Below, piece by piece: positions 59,089 to 64,000 of a stretch of DNA of 64,000 bases (position 1 is the stretch's first letter; each line of letters begins with the position of its first letter). The position numbers and the translations under genes are program-made. Source of the stretch: Eubacterium sp. (lineage in GTDB: Bacteria; Bacillota; Clostridia; Lachnospirales; Lachnospiraceae); contig JAFZRN010000029.1 of NCBI GenBank assembly GCA_017619835.1, positions 62,001 through 126,000 on the forward strand. The letters run 5' to 3'. The notes beneath the pieces were generated by a model. The model did not search any database and was not told the origin of the DNA. It worked only from the letters and a program-made list of their open reading frames with translations.

Positions 59089-61515
59089 GTGGAAATGGGG
59101 TCTTTAAACGTCGGTATGAGTATTTATAAGTTGATCCAGGAACATCAACTGAATATCATGCTTTTTATGAGCGGTATATGCGCTATTCTTGTAGTGCTTG
59201 CATTTTTTACAGGGTCGCTTTCCCGTAAGAGAAGACTGATACTGGTCCGTCTTGAGCTGAACGCTATGCTCGTTCTTCTGTTTGACCGTGCCGCATACAT
59301 TTACCGCGGTGATCCATCCGAACTCGGATACTGGATGGTGAGGATCAGTAACTTTATCGTATTTTTCTTGTCTCTTAATATCCCGCATACTTTAACTTTA
59401 TATATGGCCGATCTTTATCGGACTGAGGGTAAGATGAAGGTGCTTCCGAAACGTATAGTAGTCTGTGAGGTTCTATATTTCATAGGTGTGATACTTCTTA
59501 TCATCTCTCAGTTTACGGGTCTTTATTATACCTTTGATGAACAGAATACCTATTCGCGTTCACCATATAATTCGCTTTGTTATCTTGTTCCGTTTTTGAT
59601 CGTTATACTTCAGCAGACAATGGTATTCCAGTTTAGAGATAAGCTCAGCCGTCCGCTTACCGCATCGCTTATGCTTAATACGATTGTTCCGCTACTGGCA
59701 TCCATCGTTCAGATATTTGTATATGGAATCTCGCTTACAAACATGACTATCGTTGGAATGATGATAATTCTCTATATCTATGCACTGGTGCATCTGAATC
59801 AGTCTTTGAATGAAGCCCGTGAGTCGGAAATGAATGCCTACAAGGAAGTCAGTGAACGTGAGCATATCCTTTTCGAGCAGACTGCCGAAGCGCTTGCGAG
59901 TGCTATCGATGCGAAGGACAGATATACTCATGGTCATTCCGCAAGAGTTGCAATGTACTCGAGACAGATAGCCAAGGAAGCCGGCAAGAGTGAGGAAGAG
60001 TGCGAAAGAGTTTATTTTGCTGCACTTCTCCATGATGTAGGTAAGATAGGTGTTTCGGACGAGATCATCCGTAAGAACGGAAAGCTGACTGATGAGGAGT
60101 ATTCCGAGATCAAGATGCATCCCGTGTACGGTAATCAGATACTTTCGACGATTCAGGAATCGCCATACCTCAGTATCGGTGCAAACTACCATCATGAACG
60201 TTATGACGGAAAAGGTTATCCGGAAAGGCTGGTAGGAGAAGATATTCCCGAGATCGCACGTATCATAGCCGTGGCTGATGCCTATGATGCTATGACCTCG
60301 ATAAGAAGCTACCGTGATATCATTCCTCAGCATAAAGTCCGCGAGGAACTTGTAAAGGGAAGCGGAACCCAGTTCGATCCGAAGTTTGCTAAGATCATGC
60401 TCCATATGCTCGATCATGATATCAATTACAGCATGCATGAGGATTCGATTGAAAATGATTCGGTCATCAAAACAAGACTGAAGTGTGACAGATTATTCCA
60501 TGACTGTTCGACAGGTATCATTATCACTAATATGACGACCCATATCAGTTTATTCTATAAGGGAGACGAAGGAATCCCCGAAGAAAATGCCATGCCTTGT
60601 CTTGTTGCATTTGATGCTCTGGACGGCCGTGTGCATGAGACAAAGGAAGATAAGAAAGAACTGATGTACATGGAATATGCTCAGATGTGGTTTGACGGGG
60701 AGGTTATTAAGAAAGACGCCCGTAAGGTCGAGGCACGAGAATATCCCGTAGAGAATCCTCAGTACGGAAGCGGTACTCTTGTGGGATTCAAACGTTATGA
60801 TATAGAAGCAGTCAGATTTAATGATCATGTAAGGATCAGGATATCTGACGATAAGAAAACAATTGAAACAATAATAGCTCTTCCGGATAATACACGTTAC
60901 AGCTATATATCAATCACAGGCGAGAATTGTGTTCTCTCGAATATCCATATAGATCAGAGAGATGATCATGTTGATGAGAATACGATCCCGAGGATCGTGG
61001 AAGAGATAAGCTATATCAAGGGACTTCCCGAAGGTGATATCCCGAATATTCAGGTCGACGGATGGCGGGAGAAGACCACTGCCGGAATTCCGATTGATGG
61101 AGAGATGCATCTTAAGTTCCATGCTTTCAGCCTTCCGACTGCAAGACTTGTATGGCACTGTCCATTTATCTGTATCTATACTTCAAAGGACGGTACCGTG
61201 GATGCGGATGATTTTCTGGAATATGTTCTGATCCGTCTCGATGGCGAGAGCTGGGAATCAAATCTCCATGCCGAGAATAAGTTTCTCGTAGATAGAACGC
61301 TTGACTTTGAAGACTGGAACGTCTGGAAGGAAAAGAATAAGAAGGGCATGGACTGCGAGGCAGTTATCCGCCGGGAGGGAAATGTCATTACGGTTTCGAC
61401 CGAGAACTTCGGTATAAATATTAAATGTACTACAACTCTAAAAGATGAACCTGAGAAAGTATACTTCGCCCTTACCGGCGATCAGTGTGCGATCACAGAT
61501 ATCCATGTTGAATAA
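59089..61515 (+). CDS. Membrane HD-GYP phosphodiesterase with duplicated C-terminal module
   Basis: An 808-residue protein. Seven or so hydrophobic segments (about residues 20-240) form an unassigned membrane sensor. The HD-GYP domain follows (about 262-450) with HD at H315-D316 and an intact GKGYP motif at 374-378, so it should hydrolyse cyclic di-GMP. The C-terminal 330 residues contain two similar stretches (about 585-622 and 766-807; ITGENCVLSNIHI against LTGDQCAITDIHV), suggesting a duplicated beta-sandwich inside the cell. The start is unsure: GTG 59089, ATG 59095 and ATG 59116 are in frame and none has a good binding site. Confidence 0.85.
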   Translation: MEMGSLNVGMSIYKLIQEHQLNIMLFMSGICAILVVLAFFTGSLSRKRRLILVRLELNAMLVLLFDRAAYIYRGDPSELGYWMVRISNFIVFFLSLNIPHTLTLYMADLYRTEGKMKVLPKRIVVCEVLYFIGVILLIISQFTGLYYTFDEQNTYSRSPYNSLCYLVPFLIVILQQTMVFQFRDKLSRPLTASLMLNTIVPLLASIVQIFVYGISLTNMTIVGMMIILYIYALVHLNQSLNEARESEMNAYKEVSEREHILFEQTAEALASAIDAKDRYTHGHSARVAMYSRQIAKEAGKSEEECERVYFAALLHDVGKIGVSDEIIRKNGKLTDEEYSEIKMHPVYGNQILSTIQESPYLSIGANYHHERYDGKGYPERLVGEDIPEIARIIAVADAYDAMTSIRSYRDIIPQHKVREELVKGSGTQFDPKFAKIMLHMLDHDINYSMHEDSIENDSVIKTRLKCDRLFHDCSTGIIITNMTTHISLFYKGDEGIPEENAMPCLVAFDALDGRVHETKEDKKELMYMEYAQMWFDGEVIKKDARKVEAREYPVENPQYGSGTLVGFKRYDIEAVRFNDHVRIRISDDKKTIETIIALPDNTRYSYISITGENCVLSNIHIDQRDDHVDENTIPRIVEEISYIKGLPEGDIPNIQVDGWREKTTAGIPIDGEMHLKFHAFSLPTARLVWHCPFICIYTSKDGTVDADDFLEYVLIRLDGESWESNLHAENKFLVDRTLDFEDWNVWKEKNKKGMDCEAVIRREGNVITVSTENFGINIKCTTTLKDEPEKVYFALTGDQCAITDIHVE

Positions 61516-61519
61516 AGAT

Positions 61520-61557
61520 AAAGGATGCTGCTTAAACGGCATCTTTTATTTTTTACG
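61520..61557 (+). terminator. Terminator of the HD-GYP gene
   Basis: AAAGGATGCTG (61520-61530) pairs with CGGCATCTTTT (61537-61547, two G-U pairs) around CTTAAA, followed by ATTTTTT. Confidence 0.82.
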
Positions 61558-61565
61558 AAAAAGTA

Positions 61566-61629
61566 TTGACAAAGTAAAAAAGTCGGTGTATTATCTGTAT
61601 TACAAAGAGTAATACAAACAATACACCGA
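61566..61629 (+). promoter_or_regulatory. Promoter with nested palindromic operator of the GntR operon
   Basis: TTGACA (61566-61571), 17 bases, TATTAT (61589-61594). An outer inverted repeat TCGGTGTATT (61583-61592) / AATACACCGA (61620-61629) overlaps the -10; an inner one TGTATTAC (61596-61603) / GTAATACA (61609-61616) lies on the start site. The half-site GTATTA resembles the operators of YtrA-type GntR repressors; the third-last gene of the window encodes one. Confidence 0.72.
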
Positions 61630-61652
61630 TGGTTTTTTGAAAGGAGAAAGCT

Positions 61653-62582
61653 ATGGATAAGAAGAAAGTTATAAAATATATCGGGATCACATTTCTGATC
61701 TCATGGACATTGCAGATAATCGGTTCCGTATATATAGTAAAGAATAATAATATGACAGGCCTGAAGGTATTCCAGGGGGCTCTGCTGATAGTTATGTTTT
61801 CACCGATGATAGCAGCGCTCATCACAAACAGGGGACTTAAGGGAATGGGCTGGAAGCCGAAACTTAAGGGTAATATCAAATGGATACTTTTTTCAATGTT
61901 TGTTCCGATGATCATCACAATTCTTGGCTTCGTATGCTTCTTCCTGGTATTTCCTGATCTGTTTGCTCTGGATGGTTCATATCTTATGAAATATCTGCAG
62001 TCAATGAATGTAGATGCAGAGACGATAGAGAGTACTCTTGCTATGTTTAATATGGATATCAGGAAAGTGTTAATACTTTCGATAATCCAGGTTTGTATAG
62101 AAGGCCCGTTTATAAATATGTTTGCAGCTATCGGCGAAGAGGCCGGCTGGAGAGGTTTCCTTTATCCCGAACTTATCAAGGGCTTCGGCAGAGTTAAGAC
62201 CTGGATCATAGGAGGTATCATCTGGGGAGCATTTCATTTCCCATGCATGCTTATTGAAGGTTATGAATATGGCTTGAATTATATAGGAGCACCTGTTCTC
62301 GGACTTATCGTATTTACGATATTCTGCATTGCACTAGGTATTATGGAAGAAGTAATATATGATAAGACAAAATGTATCTGGTATCCGGCGCTTCTTCATG
62401 GCTCGATCAATGCAGCAGCCACAACATACCAGCTTATACTTAATGGAAATCAGATGGACAGGATTGAGAGGCTTCAGATATTTGGTCCTAGTCCTGGCGG
62501 TATTATAGCGGGGATACCAATCCTGATAATATCGATCGTTATAGGAGTATGGGCACTGAAGTCTAAGGAAAGGAATGACTGA
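61653..62582 (+). CDS. CPBP-family intramembrane glutamic endopeptidase
   Basis: A 309-residue membrane protein with six to eight helices and all CPBP motifs: EEAGWRGFLYPEL (EExxxR), GAFHFPCM and HGSINA. The family includes type II CAAX proteases and bacteriocin-immunity proteins. AAAGGAG lies upstream. It is the first gene behind the nested operator, followed by the GntR repressor; such operons are often induced by cell-envelope stress or antimicrobial peptides, though the inducer here is unknown. Confidence 0.9.
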   Translation: MDKKKVIKYIGITFLISWTLQIIGSVYIVKNNNMTGLKVFQGALLIVMFSPMIAALITNRGLKGMGWKPKLKGNIKWILFSMFVPMIITILGFVCFFLVFPDLFALDGSYLMKYLQSMNVDAETIESTLAMFNMDIRKVLILSIIQVCIEGPFINMFAAIGEEAGWRGFLYPELIKGFGRVKTWIIGGIIWGAFHFPCMLIEGYEYGLNYIGAPVLGLIVFTIFCIALGIMEEVIYDKTKCIWYPALLHGSINAAATTYQLILNGNQMDRIERLQIFGPSPGGIIAGIPILIISIVIGVWALKSKERND

Positions 62583-62583
62583 T

Positions 62584-62943
62584 ATGGTAATAAAGATAGA
62601 TGAATATTCCGATGTCCCTATATATCAGCAGATCCGAAATCAGATTGTAATGGGGATATCGAGCGGAGAATTAAAAGCGGGAGAGCAGCTCCCGACAGTA
62701 AGGGCGCTTGCGATGGAAATCGGTATAAATACCATGACCGTCAGCAAGACCTACCAGATGCTGAAAAATGAAGGCTATATCACAACCGACAGAAAAAACG
62801 GAGCCCGGGTCAGGGCCGAGATACAAAAGTCCGGCGTGATAAGCGATGAGAATAAGGCTGAGCTTCGGCGAATCATTTCCGAAGCAAGACTATCAGGAGT
62901 CTCAAAGAGCGAGATAAAGAATCTCGTCGATGAGTATTATTGA
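62584..62943 (+). CDS. YtrA-type GntR transcriptional regulator
   Basis: A 119-residue protein with the N-terminal winged helix of GntR regulators (DVPIYQQIRNQIVMGISSGELKAGEQLPTVRALA) and the short helical tail of the YtrA subfamily. YtrA proteins repress their own operons, usually with membrane or ABC proteins. The ATG at 62584 is ten bases from AAAGG (62569-62573); an ATG at 62575 overlaps the CPBP stop and is only one base from it. The nested palindrome upstream of the operon is the expected binding site. Confidence 0.92.
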   Translation: MVIKIDEYSDVPIYQQIRNQIVMGISSGELKAGEQLPTVRALAMEIGINTMTVSKTYQMLKNEGYITTDRKNGARVRAEIQKSGVISDENKAELRRIISEARLSGVSKSEIKNLVDEYY

Positions 62944-62957
62944 AAGAAGGTAGAGAG

Positions 62958-64000
62958 ATGAATCTAAAGCTTGGTTTGATAATGTTTGTATGCCTTGTGC
63001 CTTTTCTTATAGCTATGTATTTTATAATGTATCCGAAGAAATGGCATAAGAGGAAGAATATATTAGGAATAAGAAACCGTGAAGAGTATAAGATCGGCGA
63101 GACCGAAAAAAAGGTTGATGAGATCGTACAGGATAATAGAGAGATCGCGCTCAGGATCGTTATAATCGGATCCGTTATAGCAGCACTTCTCCTTCTGATC
63201 CCGAATCTTACCGCAATGATGATCACTTACACGATATATATATTACTTGCATTAGTGGTAGCAGTCTTACCGTATGTTAAGGGAAACACAGAGCTTAAAG
63301 CATTAAAGCGTGAGCTTGGCATCGAGGCTAAGGGAGTAAGAGTAGCGGATCTTAAGAGTATAAGTGCATCGCACGCGCTTAATATGCCGATGCTTCTTCT
63401 GCCCAATATCATAGCTGCAGTCGGAACTGTTTTCGCACTTCTTTTTGATCTTAAAGTGATCAGCATTCCCGGAAGCGTAACCCAGGGAAGCTATGTTGCA
63501 ACTGCAATGGCCGTGATATTTCTCTCAATGGGAATCCTGTTTATCTTCCTTGCAAAGCTGATGGACAACATGCGTAATGATGTGATATCCGAAGAAAGCG
63601 AAGTGAATTCGAATTATAACCGTGCAAAGAAAAAGATGTGGAGCGATGCCTGGATCCAGTTCAGCTGGATGAACACCGGAATGCTGATTTTCCTCGTTAT
63701 AGGCATAATCATGAACTGGTCGGAACTCGCTGTTATAGTACTTAGTGTTCTCTATATGCTCGGAGTCTTTGTAATAATCGCGATCGTGGCACATAAGACT
63801 GCGCTTCTTAACGAATGTTATAAATATGAAAATGACGCCGCAGACGATGATGATAACTGGATCTACGGTCTGTTTTACTACAATCCGAAGGATGGAAGAG
63901 TTAATATAGAGAGAAGAGACGGAATGGGCGTAACCATCAATATGGCTCATCCTCTTGGCAAGATATACACCGGTATTGTTATACTTGTACTTATCGGAAC
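62958..64000 (+). CDS. DUF1648/DUF5808-type membrane protein (3' end missing)
   Basis: A frame from ATG 62958 stays open to the end of the window (347 codons), so the gene is cut off. Hydrophobic segments lie at about residues 5-22, 58-77, 80-98, 152-172, 185-205, 235-255 and 258-280, plus one at the very end. Between the last two lies a DUF5808-like stretch (NWIYGLFYYNPKDGR, then GMGVTINMAHPLGK). Such proteins follow YtrA-type GntR genes in many Firmicutes, and several are related to SdpI-like or DUF1648 proteins. The role may be in envelope stress or peptide resistance; this is inference. GTAGAGAG precedes the start. Confidence 0.82.
   Translation, partial: MNLKLGLIMFVCLVPFLIAMYFIMYPKKWHKRKNILGIRNREEYKIGETEKKVDEIVQDNREIALRIVIIGSVIAALLLLIPNLTAMMITYTIYILLALVVAVLPYVKGNTELKALKRELGIEAKGVRVADLKSISASHALNMPMLLLPNIIAAVGTVFALLFDLKVISIPGSVTQGSYVATAMAVIFLSMGILFIFLAKLMDNMRNDVISEESEVNSNYNRAKKKMWSDAWIQFSWMNTGMLIFLVIGIIMNWSELAVIVLSVLYMLGVFVIIAIVAHKTALLNECYKYENDAADDDDNWIYGLFYYNPKDGRVNIERRDGMGVTINMAHPLGKIYTGIVILVLIG

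Noticed and set aside
1-64000. Mobile elements, CRISPR arrays, tRNA or rRNA genes
   Set aside because: No transposase, integrase, regularly spaced repeats or cloverleaf-like sequences were recognised on either strand; frames opposite or shifted from real genes were judged to be shadows.

Overview
The window looks like chromosomal DNA of a low-to-moderate GC anaerobic Firmicute, most likely a Lachnospiraceae close to Butyrivibrio, Pseudobutyrivibrio or Roseburia. The basis is strong AGGAGG-type ribosome binding sites, lipobox lipoproteins, a YesM/YesN-type two-component system, YesL and CD3324-family genes, and a xylan locus of the kind those fibre degraders carry. The genus is inferred. I found no phage, insertion sequence, CRISPR array, rRNA or tRNA.

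Region 1 (1-10.2 kb) is an accessory stretch of small enzymes: the end of an ABC exporter, six GNAT acetyltransferase genes (one fused to a pyrophosphatase-like domain), a Nudix hydrolase, an alkaline-phosphatase superfamily protein, a nitrilase-family amidohydrolase, a CD3324-family regulator, a LytTR/DUF3021 pair and a CPBP protease. Two of these genes sit behind short translated leaders: an 8-codon leader before a hairpin that hides the ribosome binding site of the CD3324 gene, and a 35-codon leader with a terminator/antiterminator pair before a GNAT gene.

Region 2 (10.2-16.4 kb) holds an iron-sulfur aldo/keto reductase and two large ABC exporter subunits flanking a DUF1854 protein.

Region 3 (16.4-45.3 kb) is a nearly complete glucuronoarabinoxylan utilisation locus on one strand. 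It has a YesM/YesN-type sensor and AraC regulator, an oligosaccharide ABC importer, cytoplasmic GH8, GH43, GH51 and GH115 enzymes, two esterases, and the whole glucuronate branch (UxaC, UxuB, UxuA, KDG kinase, KDPG aldolase). A sugar-binding-domain/GGDEF fusion and a surface GH10-CBM9 xylanase lipoprotein close it. The xylanase would cut xylan outside the cell, the importer would bring in decorated oligomers, and the cytoplasmic enzymes would remove side chains and degrade xylose, arabinose and methylglucuronate units.

Region 4 (45.4-59.0 kb) is sulfur amino acid metabolism: MetY, a divergent LysR regulator, MetE, MetF, a MetQ lipoprotein, an iron-type alcohol dehydrogenase, MccB/MccA reverse transsulfuration, an AhpD-like protein, a TtcA-like tRNA thiolase and MetNI. 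Its control elements are a LysR-type palindrome before metE, the same CCTAC-N7-GTAGG operator at two promoters, a shared promoter motif at metY and the ahpD-like gene, and a cysteine-rich leader peptide (5 Cys codons in 6) in front of a terminator/antiterminator upstream of mccBA.

Region 5 (59-64 kb) holds a membrane HD-GYP phosphodiesterase with a duplicated C-terminal module, then a CPBP protease, a YtrA-type GntR repressor and a DUF5808-type membrane protein that runs off the end, all behind a promoter carrying a nested palindromic operator.
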